Assembly: GCA_028291515.1 (NCBI GenBank)
Contig: JAQGHU010000059.1
Span: forward strand, 1 to 45,063
DNA length: 45,063 nt
Direction of reading: 5' to 3'
Origin: Schlesneria sp.
GTDB lineage: Bacteria; Planctomycetota; Planctomycetia; Planctomycetales; Planctomycetaceae
In this document: positions 1 through 10,400 of the stretch, piece by piece
Layout of the letters: each line of letters starts with the position of its first letter
Numbering within the stretch: position 1 is the first letter of the stretch
Translations under genes and position numbers: made by a program
The notes under the pieces: model-generated
The model's database searches: none
What the model saw: the letters and a program-made list of their open reading frames with translations, nothing else
Told to the model about the DNA's origin: nothing

Positions 1-1058
1 CATTCGACGACCCCATGATGCAGACGATGTTCGCCCCCGCGACATTCTCGTCCGGTTCTCCCACCCAGTCGTCGTATGTGTTGGGAGTTGCTCAGCGCGT
101 CCCGTGGCACGGCAAACGCGCGCTGCGTGGTCAGATCGCCGAATGGGACGCGACTGCCGCATCATGGGATGCCTCGGAAGTTCAACTCCGTCTGGAAGCC
201 GCTGCTCGAATCGCATTTTTCGACTATTACCTCGTTCAACGGGAATTGGACCTGAATCAAAAGAATGTCGAGGTGACTCAGGATTCGCGTAGCACCGCCA
301 AGTCGAAGTATGAAGCGAATCAAGTCTCGGAGCAGGATTTGTCCTTGGCGGATCTGGAGTTGGCGAAGTTGGAACAAGAGCGATTGGAATTGAATCGGGC
401 GGAGACAATCGCGATCGCGAGAATCAATACACTCATTCATCGAACACCTGGCCATCCGATTCCACCGGCACCACGTGAATTAGAGATCGTCGAAGACCAA
501 CAGGACATCGATTCACTTCGCGAAATGGCCCTGCAAGCGCGACCGGAATTGGCGGCACTCTCCGCCAAGATCCAATCTGAGCAGGCAGCGGTGGCGCTGG
601 CGTGCAAGGAGTACTATCCTGATTTCGAATTCATGGGTCGTTACGACTCGTTCTGGACCGATACCGTGCAGCGTCCGATGGTCGGTATGAACATGAATAT
701 CCCCTTGAATCGAGATCGACGCGGAGCGGCCGTGAGAGAGGCGCAATGTAAAGTCACCAAGCTCCTCGCCGAACGAGCTCAGCAAGAAGACATGGTGCGC
801 GAAGAAGTCCAGATCGCTTACACACGGGTCGAGGCCAGCAAGCAGGCCTCGGTGCTGTACAACAAACGAGTTCTACCAGCCGCCGAAGCGAATCTGGCAT
901 CAGCGCGCTCGGCGTACGTCGCCGGTTCGATCGACTTCCTGAGCCTCATGTCCGCACGACGTGAGTTCATCACTCAACAAATCGGCTTTCAACGGACCCT
1001 CGCCGAATACCATCGGAGCCGCGCAGATCTAGAACGAGCCGTCGGCGCGCCGCTGTAG
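1..1058 (+). CDS. TolC-family outer-membrane efflux protein, 5' end missing
   Basis: Outer-membrane channel of a tripartite efflux pump, most like the CusC/CzcC heavy-metal branch. The reading frame is already open at base 3 and has no start of its own, so the true start lies left of the window; the Met codons at 15 and 18 are internal. What remains (about 351 residues) shows the family's two-fold helical hairpin plan. A long alpha-helical stretch rich in Glu, Ala, Leu and Arg is followed by a second half beginning near 'RPELAALSAKIQSEQAAV', then the short beta segment 'PDFEFMGRYD', and ends 'RSRADLERAVGAPL', a typical TolC tail. The adaptor and pump genes would be expected to the left. A Cys-rich adaptor-like relic does occur in this window, but 39 kb away. 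Family call is firm; substrate is inferred only. Confidence 0.88.
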   Translation, partial: FDDPMMQTMFAPATFSSGSPTQSSYVLGVAQRVPWHGKRALRGQIAEWDATAASWDASEVQLRLEAAARIAFFDYYLVQRELDLNQKNVEVTQDSRSTAKSKYEANQVSEQDLSLADLELAKLEQERLELNRAETIAIARINTLIHRTPGHPIPPAPRELEIVEDQQDIDSLREMALQARPELAALSAKIQSEQAAVALACKEYYPDFEFMGRYDSFWTDTVQRPMVGMNMNIPLNRDRRGAAVREAQCKVTKLLAERAQQEDMVREEVQIAYTRVEASKQASVLYNKRVLPAAEANLASARSAYVAGSIDFLSLMSARREFITQQIGFQRTLAEYHRSRADLERAVGAPL

Positions 1059-1528
1059 CCATCAGCGACACCGGAACATTCAATTCGAACCGACGAATAA
1101 TTTGCCAAGAACCAAGGCAATACCAATTGCCTGACGCCTTTGGCATTTGCAGCGTACGCCTGCGTCAATCCAGCATAAGTAACAATGGGGCTCGGATCCA
1201 AATGTCGCTCCCCTGCCCTCGGCGAGATAACAGCTTCGGGCAGATCCATGGAGCCCATCGCCCCTAACACTGCGACATCGCCTCCAAAACGGTTCTTGAA
1301 ATATCGCGGACGCGGTATTATCCATTGCGGTGCCAACTCAATCTGGTCAGCGCCCCTAAGAAAATATTCCCGCGTGACCGCCGCGCTCATGGGCAACTCG
1401 AATCTAAGTCAAATGCAATGGTGAACGCAGTCCATCACTCGAATGGACTCTAAGATCAACGATTGTATGAGCTAAAGCGAGTTGGACGTGATTCTTGGGT
1501 ACAGTGATTTTGCATCACGCGTTCCCGC
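1059..1528. other. 470-bp gap without a convincing gene
   Basis: Short ORFs exist on both strands. The longest is a leftward one at 989-1396 that runs 70 bp into the antisense of the efflux gene. None has a recognisable motif, a good ribosome-binding site or a clear start. No hairpin with a T-run was found after the efflux gene. The gap separates two convergent genes, so it should hold two terminators that I cannot see by eye. Confidence 0.4.
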
Positions 1529-3490
1529 TCACGGGGTGGAATCGCTGAAAACCACGCTCGGCTCTGCAAAATCTTCGTCTTCCGTAGGTCCGTTGTTCGG
1601 GACTTTTCTGGACGTTGCAGGGGAACGTCTTGGTTTCCGTCGGATATTGGTTGCCGTCTGATTCCACCAATCTACATCGATCAGCCAAATTGAATCTTGG
1701 TTATCACCATCGATCGTTCCGCGCCAGGCTGAAAGCATTTCCAGATCCGCCCGAACATCATCGATCCGAATCGCAGGTATACGTTTTCGTCGTAGAGTCT
1801 CGTTAACGACCTCATGCATGACCCGCATCGGTTCGTTATGCGTTACATCGACGGACGGGCGAATTATTGCCACAGGCGTTTTCGAGCGGACCGTCTCGTT
1901 CACAGGGGCGATCGCACTTGCGATGTCTCCTTCTGCACGCATTCTTTCGACCAACTCAACGAAAGCCCTTGCTGGTGTGACTGAGTCGAACGACAGCAGT
2001 TTCTCACCAGCCAAGACCGTCTCCCCGTCGCCGCCACAGCTCTCCAGCCACCCTGCCATGTCTCGCAACACGGAGATGATCTCGCACTCATTCGATCGGA
2101 ATTCAATCAGCTTCTTACGGCGGCAGACATCCTCTAGGTACGATGGAATGATCCATCCTGCAACGGATGAAAGCTCACCAAGTGGCAGAGGCATCTCGTG
2201 CGATCGGATGCGGACAAAACCTTCGTGAAGAGCCACTGCGATTGCGGCATAGGGTGAGAGAGGTAGCATGGCATGGCGAAGTTGTGGGCTATCGATCCAA
2301 GCGGTAGTTACTTCCAGCCGCGAATTGAAGCCAAACTCCACTAGGCTCGGAAAATCGTGCGCACCGCACTGAGCAGCAATAAATCGTAGGACAGAGTTTT
2401 CCCCACGTTCATGAGTATGCACGAATCCACACCCGAGTGCTCGCGCCGCTCTTCCGCCGATCTCATGTGCAAATGGTCCGTCTAGAACGACGCCTATCGG
2501 ATTTCGCGTGCAGGTTCCAGCGAGAAGATTGTTTGACACGCAAGCTGCCAGTGCCCAGATAAGTTGTATCTCGGTAGTTGATCGAGATAACATTGCAATT
2601 GCTCGTCGGTAGCTGGCCGGAGCCGACAACTCCGTCCCTGGAACGGCCTGATCCCTACGCAATATTGGCATTGGGGTTGGATCCACGCGTCCTCCGCTTA
2701 GAATCGCGAACTGTGGAAATTGGAATCGCATTTGTGATGGGTTCCAGCCGATTCGGCCAGCGTGTGGAATGATTTCCGGCTTGCTGAACTGTAGCGCCAA
2801 CGACATTGATAGCCTGGCCCATTTGAGCCGCGCAAACTCGAAGTGCTCTTGAAATCTGGTCTGCAATTCATCCGAGACGATGTCGAATAAAGTTGATCGA
2901 TCGACATCACGCTTAGTCGCGACGAACCTGATTATGTCTTTCTCCCAGTGAACGCGAAGGCCGTACGCGACATCACCTGATTCCGACTTGTAGATCGTTT
3001 CGACTCGAATTGGCAGATTGCAGATCAAATGCTCGACGCCCGGCTTACGTGCGATCCAACCCTCACTCGTTTCTTCGACGGTGAACGATCCGCATGGAAT
3101 CGCCTTAGTGCCGATCCGATGCGGAGCCAAATTTGCAAATCGCTCGCCTGCGATACCTCCTAATCCTTGTTGTAGTGATTCAGATTCTCGGGGGCTGAGT
3201 TGCAGGCTATGCAGTAGAACATCAGCCTCTGCCTGGGGGATGGAGGGCAACAAGCTGCGCAACGCGGTGACCCATGGGAGCGGCCGTTTCTGAAATTGCC
3301 AAAGGAATGAGACTGGGTCGCGGCGTTTGAGATTGTCCTGGACCTCCGACTCGGGAATTTGATACATCGAGACAAATCCATTGTGTGCTTTGGCCAAGGG
3401 CAGCGTTGTCGCCAACGACCCACAGAAAATCAGCTTGCAATTATCCAAGTCTGGAGGAAGATGAAGTGGGCGAAATTCTCTTGTCGACAC
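1529..3490 (-). CDS. Hypothetical protein, 653 aa, possibly related to mobile-element primase/helicase (DUF927-like) proteins
   Basis: I do not firmly recognise this protein. It starts with GTG at 3490; an in-frame TAG lies 24 bases upstream and a weak AAAGG precedes the start. The middle contains 'GRIGWNPSQMRFQFP' (about residue 247), which resembles the GW..xFxxP segment of DUF927-type phage and plasmid proteins. About 75 residues later 'GVVLDGPFAHEIGGRAARAL' sits where such proteins carry a P-loop. The expected Gly-Lys-Ser/Thr is absent, so ATP binding is doubtful. The C-terminus is polar and basic ('RRKPRRSPATSRK') followed by an acidic tail. A small ORF lies 67 bp upstream on the same strand. 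The length and lack of frameshifts argue that it is a real gene. Function unknown; the mobile-element link is inference. Confidence 0.6.
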   Translation of the reverse strand: MSTREFRPLHLPPDLDNCKLIFCGSLATTLPLAKAHNGFVSMYQIPESEVQDNLKRRDPVSFLWQFQKRPLPWVTALRSLLPSIPQAEADVLLHSLQLSPRESESLQQGLGGIAGERFANLAPHRIGTKAIPCGSFTVEETSEGWIARKPGVEHLICNLPIRVETIYKSESGDVAYGLRVHWEKDIIRFVATKRDVDRSTLFDIVSDELQTRFQEHFEFARLKWARLSMSLALQFSKPEIIPHAGRIGWNPSQMRFQFPQFAILSGGRVDPTPMPILRRDQAVPGTELSAPASYRRAIAMLSRSTTEIQLIWALAACVSNNLLAGTCTRNPIGVVLDGPFAHEIGGRAARALGCGFVHTHERGENSVLRFIAAQCGAHDFPSLVEFGFNSRLEVTTAWIDSPQLRHAMLPLSPYAAIAVALHEGFVRIRSHEMPLPLGELSSVAGWIIPSYLEDVCRRKKLIEFRSNECEIISVLRDMAGWLESCGGDGETVLAGEKLLSFDSVTPARAFVELVERMRAEGDIASAIAPVNETVRSKTPVAIIRPSVDVTHNEPMRVMHEVVNETLRRKRIPAIRIDDVRADLEMLSAWRGTIDGDNQDSIWLIDVDWWNQTATNIRRKPRRSPATSRKVPNNGPTEDEDFAEPSVVFSDSTP

Positions 3491-3557
3491 TGCCTTTGAA
3501 CCGCTGCCAAGCTATGAGCAGCCGATCTTTCCAGAGGCTCGCCTTCGCTAATACCGT

Positions 3558-3764
3558 TCAGAGTTCGTCTAATTCGTAGCCGTTTTGCCGTGCTTCGCTG
3601 CTGCGAGGCGCGGCTCTTTTGCTTTCTGGTTCAGGAGATTTCATTGAGTCAGACACAATCGAATCAGCCCGATCACCCCTTTGGCGTCTGCTACGACTCT
3701 GGGCAAAGGCAGTTGCCGACCGACTCAGAGCGAACAAGGGATCGTCTTCGTAAATATAAGTCAT
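3558..3764 (-). CDS. Doubtful small ORF, 68 aa
   Basis: A leftward ORF just upstream of the 653-residue protein, with the same orientation and a 67-bp gap. The product is hydrophilic, starts 'MTYIYEDDPLFAL', has a basic Arg/Ser-rich middle and ends 'NGYELDEL'. No family is recognised and no strong ribosome-binding site is visible. It may be a small partner of the downstream gene or chance. Confidence 0.22.
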   Translation of the reverse strand: MTYIYEDDPLFALSRSATAFAQSRSRRQRGDRADSIVSDSMKSPEPESKRAAPRSSEARQNGYELDEL

Positions 3765-3781
3765 TAAATGCTCAATGCTGC

Positions 3782-3811
3782 TTTGGGGGCTGCCATCCGG
3801 CAGCCCCCAAA
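3782..3811. repeat. Perfect 13-bp inverted repeat with 4-base loop
   Basis: The arms TTTGGGGGCTGCC (3782-3794) and GGCAGCCCCCAAA (3799-3811) are perfectly complementary around the loop ATCC, giving a very stable GC-rich hairpin on either strand. Neither side has a clear T-run. It lies between divergent genes, not after one, so a classic terminator role does not fit well. It could be a REP-like palindrome or the terminator of a lost gene. Confidence 0.6.
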
Positions 3812-3990
3812 AGCCGTTGTTTTAGATATCAGGCGCGTTGATCGCAAGGACATGTCGTCGGCAAATGAACGTAAGACCGGAACCGTCTCGCTGGTCCAGC
3901 AGTCGCCGTACATTGGAGATCGCCGGTAGCGACGCCCCGGTAGGAAGTTGGCATCGCATGCCAGAAAGTCACAAAAATGAGCGGCCCCCA

Positions 3991-4041
3991 TTGTCGTAGC
4001 GAAAGCTTTCGCTACAATCGCGAGTGGCGAAAGCTTTCGCT
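3991..4041 (+). promoter_or_regulatory. blaI promoter with twin palindromic operator
   Basis: A sigma70-like promoter can be read as TTGTCG (3991-3996), a 16-bp spacer, and TACAAT (4013-4018). The spacer region is filled by the perfect palindrome TAGCGAAAGCTTTCGCTA (3997-4014). Its 14-bp core GCGAAAGCTTTCGC is repeated exactly at 4027-4040, 28 bp away centre to centre, just after the predicted transcription start. BlaI/MecI repressors bind as dimers to paired palindromes in their own promoters, so this is the expected place for autorepression. The palindromes are seen directly; binding is inference. Confidence 0.7.
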
Positions 4042-4077
4042 GGATCTCGCTTGAGTGGTTGTCTTGAAGGTAAAGTC

Positions 4078-4464
4078 ATGCGTGAACTGGGTTCTTCTCA
4101 GCCAACGGCTGTCGAATTGGAGATTCTGCGGATTCTCTGGGAGCTTGGGCCGAGCCCCGTGCGCACGGTGCATGCGCGGCTGACTGAGGTCAAAGGGACG
4201 AACTATTCGACCACCGTGAAGATGCTCTCGGTGATGCTGATTAAGGGGCTGGTGAAACGCGACGAGGATGCAACACCTCAAATCTACCGTGCTGCGCTGA
4301 CCCGCGAGCGCGCCGCCAAGAAGTTTCTTAGTGAACTGATTGAAAAAGTCTACGACGGATCCGCCATGAGTCTGGTACTCCAGGCTCTCTCAAGTGGCAA
4401 AGCGTCGCAGGAAGAGATTGAGGAAGCCCGTAAATTGCTCGACGAGATGGAGGACAAGTCATGA
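4078..4464 (+). CDS. BlaI/MecI/CopY-family transcriptional repressor
   Basis: Winged-helix DNA-binding repressor of the penicillinase-repressor family, which acts as a dimer and is inactivated by proteolysis triggered by its BlaR1 partner. The N-terminal half is the typical winged helix ('ELEILRILWELGPSPVRTVH', then 'NYSTTVKMLSVMLIKGLVKR'). The C-terminal helical part ('LVLQALSSGKASQEEIEEAR', then 'LLDEMEDK') is the dimerisation region. The ATG at 4078 is chosen because AAGG lies 7 bases upstream and the product (128 aa) then matches the family. An upstream in-frame GTG at 4024 would put the operator palindrome inside the coding region. The stop overlaps the next start by four bases (ATGA), so the pair is translationally coupled. 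Family certain; signal unknown. Confidence 0.9.
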   Translation: MRELGSSQPTAVELEILRILWELGPSPVRTVHARLTEVKGTNYSTTVKMLSVMLIKGLVKRDEDATPQIYRAALTRERAAKKFLSELIEKVYDGSAMSLVLQALSSGKASQEEIEEARKLLDEMEDKS

Positions 4465-7400
4465 ACGGTCTTCTGGAATTCGAGTCGCCGTTTTCGGACT
4501 CTTTTGTCCAACGGCTTGGTTGGCTCCTAATCCATTCGCTATGGCAATTCGGGATCGTTGCACTGCTGGCGGGAGTGGCTGTCCGCGTGATGCGGCCGCA
4601 TTCCGCGGCGATGCGATATGGTGTGCTGTTGATCGCGATGGCAGTGTCTGTTGTGGCTCCGCTGGCCACATGGATGCTTCAACAAGTCGACGCCTCCTCA
4701 CCTTTGGTGAACGATGTGACGTCAGTTCCCGAACGAAGTTCGAATGCTGTGTTTGAATCGGCGACTGACGCAGCTCAACTCGCAGATGTGACTCTATTGG
4801 CGAGCGATGCAGAAACCGAGGTTTCCACTCCAGATTTCACGAGATCGAACGCTGTTTCCGCAACGCTCCCAGCAATATCGCCACTTGCCTCAGACAACAT
4901 ACAAGCGACACCGAACTGGTCGGAACTCGCAGAGTCAGTCATGCGCCCCTGGATGGCTTGGATTGTGGCCGCATGGGGCTCGGGAGTTGCGTTGTGCTCC
5001 GCGCGGCCGCTGCTGGGGTGGCACACGCTGCAACGTCTGCGACGAGTGGGCATTTCGCCGGTGTCCGACGAAGTGCTGGCCTCGATGCGTCGGGTATCAG
5101 AGCGGCTTGGTGTACGTCGCGTTGTTCGCGTATTCCAATCGACGGTGGCACAAGTACCGGTCGTCGTCGGTTATATGCGGCCGGTGATCCTTCTACCGCT
5201 GAGCCTGATCACGAGTATCCCCGCCACGCAGTTGGAAGCGATTCTGGCTCACGAACTGGCTCATGTGGGGCGGCATGACTTTGTCGTGAATCTCTTACAG
5301 ACGCTGGTCGAAACGCTCTTCTTCTATCATCCTGCTGTCTGGTGGTTGTCGCGGCAAATCCGGGTCGAGCGTGAGCACTGCTGCGACGATCTGGTAGTGA
5401 AGCTGTTCGGCAACCGCGTTGAGTATGGCCGCGCGCTCGTAGCTGTCGAAGAGTTGCGTGGCCGGAAAACAGCGCTCGCACTTGGAGCGAGTGATGGCTC
5501 GCTCCTGTCACGCGTGCGCCGCATCGCCAGCGTCAGGCTGGACCACACCGTAACAGGTCCGAGCACCAGATGGCCAATCGCTCTCGCGGGCCTTGTCACG
5601 CTGGGTCTGGTGGTGACAATCGCATTTGCTGTGCCCTTCACATCGCTAGCGGAGGGTGAGACGCCGCTCGCCCAAGATAGTAGCGACACCGCTTCCGAGC
5701 GTCGGCCTTCCGAACCCACACTCGACGCGATCGACCGCCTCCCGAACTCGAACAATGGCAAGGGCAACGGTGGCAACAAACAAGACCTGCAATCGGGCGA
5801 ACAGCAGGGCCAGGAGACTTTCGCTGGTTCAGATTCACCGCGCGACAAGCCAGCCGCAAATCCTGATGATTCAATGCCCAACGAGGCCGCGGTTCCACCT
5901 GTAGCTGAGAGGCCAGTTGCGAAAGAGTTGGAGCCGTTTCAGGGAACGTGGCCGATGAGTCTTTGCGATTCTGAAGACAAGACGCTGTATGCCCCGCAGG
6001 AAGTGATCCGGCACTGGCGATGGACCATCAAGGGGGACGAAATCCTCTGGCAGCGCGAGCGTCAGGTGTGGAAGCTGACCTTCAAAGTGGATCCCACCAA
6101 ATCGCCGAAGGAGATCGACCTCACCTATCTCGACGGTCCGTTTAAGGGTGTCACGTGTCTGGGCATGTACGAATGGGGCGGAGTGGATGGCAAGTGTCTG
6201 AATATCTCGATTCAGGATCCGGGAGCAACGGTCGCGCGGCCGACGAGCATTTCGATGACGGGTGGCGGCCAGACCTCGCTCATCTTTCTAAATCCGATCG
6301 ACCACGAATATGAAGTCAGCCAGTTCCAGGGAACCTGGTCGGTCAAAGTTCAGTCCGATACGTGGCCGCGACCGTTCGGGAAGGAGAATGAACGTCGGTG
6401 GATGGTGAAGGGGAATGAGATTACCTGGACCAGCCTCGAGGGCGACGAAGTGAAGGCCTCGTTCACGATTGATTCCGCGAAGTCGCCCCAACAGATCGAC
6501 CTCACTTTCCTCAGCGGACCCGACAAAGGCAAAAAGTGTCTGGGAATCTATGACCAGGTCAAATTGGGAAAGAAACCACTTCAGCTTTGTCTGACTGATC
6601 CCGGATCGGAAGCCGCCAGGCCAACGGAATTCCAGTACGAAGCAAAATCAGGGCGGGTGTTGATTGGACTCGACCCAGTCGAGCAGCCTGTTCCGCAATC
6701 GGCGACTCGCCAAGAATCGAGTGTCGAGCCTGTTGCGGCACCGACCGCGCAGTCGATTGCGAGGGAGAAGGAACTCTTTCAGCGGGCGTGGAAGTTCAAC
6801 ACGTGCTGGTCCGAGACGTGGCGTGCCGAGACTGACGAGGTCAGAAAATGGCGATGGACTGTCAAAGGGGGCCAAATTGCCTGGGCCGGTCCGGGAAGCG
6901 AGGAATGGAAACTCTCGTTCACGATTGATCCATCGAAATCCCCAAAAGAAATCGACCTCACGTTTCTCGACGGCCCACACCAACGGGAGAGGTGTGCGGG
7001 GATCTATACGACCGAAGGAGAAGGCCAGGAAATGTGGCTCTGTCTGCAAGATCCCGGCGCGAAGACTGCGCGGCCCATCGAATTCCCCGGTAGCCTCGCG
7101 GATATCAAAAACAGTGGCCGGTCTCTGTTCATCCTGGAACCGGTCGAGCCGAATTCCATCGAGACAGAACTCGCCTCGCTCCAGGGATCCTGGTTGCTTT
7201 CAAACCTTCAGACTCAGGGTTGGCCGAAGCCGATCGGGAAAGGCCCCGATCCAACGGGGCAAGGAAGCAAGTGGGAATGGCTGATTGAAGGTACCGAGAT
7301 TATCTGGACCAGTCCCGAGAACGAAGAGATCAGGCTGTCGTTCACAATTGATCCCGCAAAGTCACCGAAGTGCTTCGACGTCACATTCCTCAGCGGTCCC

Positions 7401-10400
7401 GACAAGGGCAAGAAATGCCTTGGCTTGTACGAACGAAGCGGAATGCTCGGGAAGTCACTGTGGCTTTGCCTGACCGATCCCGATTCGAAGGCGGATCGGC
7501 CCGCGGACCTCTCGTTTTCTAGCTATCAAGGCCGATCCTTGATGATACTCCAACCGATCAAGCCCCCCGTTTCGCAAACATCCATCGACGTGAAACCGAG
7601 TGTCGATCCTGTTCCAGTCTCGGCCAAATCACCCATTTCGAAGGAGCTGGATTCGATTCAGGGATACTGGGCCGTCGATTCGCTTAAGTCTGAGTTCGCG
7701 CCGTTGAAAGTCTCGGACGTCGATGCGCGGAGATGGCGCTGGACGATCAAGGGGGACGAGATCATCTGGGGACGAGAGGGTCAGGAATGGAGACTGTCTG
7801 CGAAGCTCGATCCGTCCACGACGCCGAAGCAGATCGATTTCACGTTTCTCGACGGGCCGAACAAAGGCGAGACCTGTCTGGGCATTTATGAACGGAGCGG
7901 AGACGAAGGAAAGAAGTTGAGAATCCGGATCCAGGATCCCGGTGCGAAGGTGGGACGGCCGATCGATTTTGAGATGAAACAGGGAAGTCAGACTTCACTG
8001 CTTGCACTCCGTTCCATTCCCCCGATTGACCCCGTCAAGGAACTGGCGTCGTTTCAAGGAACGTGGTCTTGGGACTATTCTCAGCTCTGGACCTGGCCCC
8101 AACCGATCGGAGTGGGGACCGACAGCGACGGTCGCAAGAGTGAAAAGCGGTGGGTGATCGAGGGGAATCGAATCACCTGGGTCGGTCGGGATGGCCAGCG
8201 AGTTTACGTGAACTTCACGATTGATCCGTTCAAGGCACCCAAGCAGATCGAATTCACATTTCTCAACGGGCCGCACGGAGGGCACAAGTCCATTGGGATT
8301 TATGAATCAAAAGGCGATGACGATTATCGCGATCTTTGCATGACCGATCCCGGCACGGACGCGCCTCGCCCGACGGATATCTCCGCCGGAACCTTTAAGC
8401 AGCAGTCGATCATCGCCATTCATCGGGTCGCGCCGCCTGCAAAGCCATTCGCTGCGGACGAACTCAAACGACTCCAGGGCGTCTGGAAAATGACGCTCTG
8501 CGATTCGACACTGCGGACGTTTGGGGCCACTCAAAAAGAAATCGAGAACTGGCAGTGGACGATCAAAGGTGACGAAATCCTCTGGAGACGCGGAAGCGAT
8601 GAGTGGAGACTGAAGCTCGAAATTGCCCCGCCAAAGAGCCCGCGTGAGATGGACCTCACGTACCTCGCCGCGCCGTTCGAGTTGGACCTGACTTACCTCA
8701 CCGGGCCATTCAAGGGTGCGAAGTGCCGAGGCATCTTTGGTTGGGGCGGCGTGGACAGGCAGGATCTCATGATCGCCATTCAAGACCCCGGTTCGGACGC
8801 CCCGCGTCCGACGAAGTTCTACATGAACAGTGCCGTGAAGACCGGGCTGATGATCCTCAGTCCTAGCAAGCCGAGCGACATCGAGCGGGAGAACGCCGCG
8901 CTACAGGGAACGTGGACGCTCAGGAACTTTGACACTGGCAATTTTGACAGAAACAAAGATCCGAGTTCATGGCCGCTTCCCAGTGGCAAGGGACCCGATA
9001 AATCCGGCGAGGGGAGCGAACTCCGGTGGAGGATCACAGGGAATGAGATTTCCTGGACCAGCCGCTCCGGGCAGGAAATCAAGGCCTCCTTCACGATTGA
9101 TTCCCGGCAGCGTCCGAAGCAGATTGACCTCACGTTTTTGAGCGGTCCCGACAAGGGCAAGACGTGCCCCGGCATCTATCAGCGCGGCGATCTGGATGAG
9201 AACATCCTCTGGATTTGCCTGGCGGACCCGGATTCAACGAAGGTCCGACCGAAGGAGTTCTCTTATGGCTGGAACGAAGGCCGCTCCCTGCTTTCACTCT
9301 ACCCGTTCAAGGGGGCTGCCCCGAAAGTGTCGGCGATTTCAGCACCCAGCGACGCACCTTCTCCAGCAACACCTGAAAAATCCATCTCTAAGGAATTGGC
9401 GCCGTTCGACGGAACTTGGGCGGTCGATTCGCTCGACTCTGAGGCCGCGACGATCAAGATCAGCTATCCACAGCAGTCATGGCGATGGTCCATCAAGGGG
9501 AGTGAAGTCGTTTGGGGACGCGAGGGTCAGCAATTCAAACTCGCCGCGAAGCTCGACCCGTCCACTTCTCCCAAGCAAATTGACTTCACGTTTCTCGACG
9601 GCCCAAACAAAGGTGAGACTTGCCCGGGCATCTATGAATGGAGCGGAGACAATGGAAGGAACTTGAGAATCCGAATGCAGGATCCCAGTGCCAAGGTGGG
9701 ACGGCCGACGAATTTTGAGATGAAAAAGGGAAGTCAGACTTCGCTGATCGTGCTTCGTCCGATCCCGCCGGTCGATCCTGTGAAGGAACTGGCGTCGTTT
9801 CAAGGAACGTGGTGTTTCGACACTCTTCAGTTCCGAATCTGGCCCGAGCCGATTGGGGTCGGGATCGACGGTGACGGACGCACAAGCGAGCAGCGGATGG
9901 TGGTGAAGGGAAATCAAATCACTTGGACCGATCGGCAAGGCAAAGAAATTGCGGTCTCCTTCACAATTGATCCGTTTCAAACTCCCAAGCAGATCGACTT
10001 CACGTTCCTCATTGGTCCGCACAGGGGAGCAAAGTCTCTCGGAATTTACGAACCACAAATGGGCAACGACAATTTCCTTTGGCTTTGCATGACCAATCCC
10101 GGAACGAATGCCCCACGTCCGATTGATGTCTCCTTCTCAGGCCAGAAGCAGCAGTCGATGATCGGCATGTATCAGGTCGCGCCGCCTGAAAAACCATCGG
10201 CCGCGAAAGCACTGGAACGATTCCAAGGCCTCTGGAACGTGACTCTCTGCGATTCGGCGCTTAGAACGTATGGTGCCACTCAGCAGGAAGCTGAAAAGTG
10301 GAAATGGACAATCAAGGGTGATGAAGTTCTCTGGAGTCGGCAGGGCGAAGTCTGGAAGTTGAAGCTCGCCGTCGATCCTTCGAAGCGGCCCAGAGAGATA

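Noticed and set aside
989-1396. Leftward 135-codon ORF after the efflux gene
   Set aside because: It overlaps the antisense of the efflux gene by 70 bp, has no recognised motif or good start, and its last part is clearly a shadow.
3782-3811. GC-rich hairpin as a transcription terminator
   Set aside because: It lies between divergent genes and is not followed by a T-run on either strand. I kept it only as an inverted repeat.
3991-4041. Repeated palindromes as a replication origin or recombination site
   Set aside because: Only two copies occur, and they fit a promoter exactly in front of a repressor gene, so an operator is simpler.
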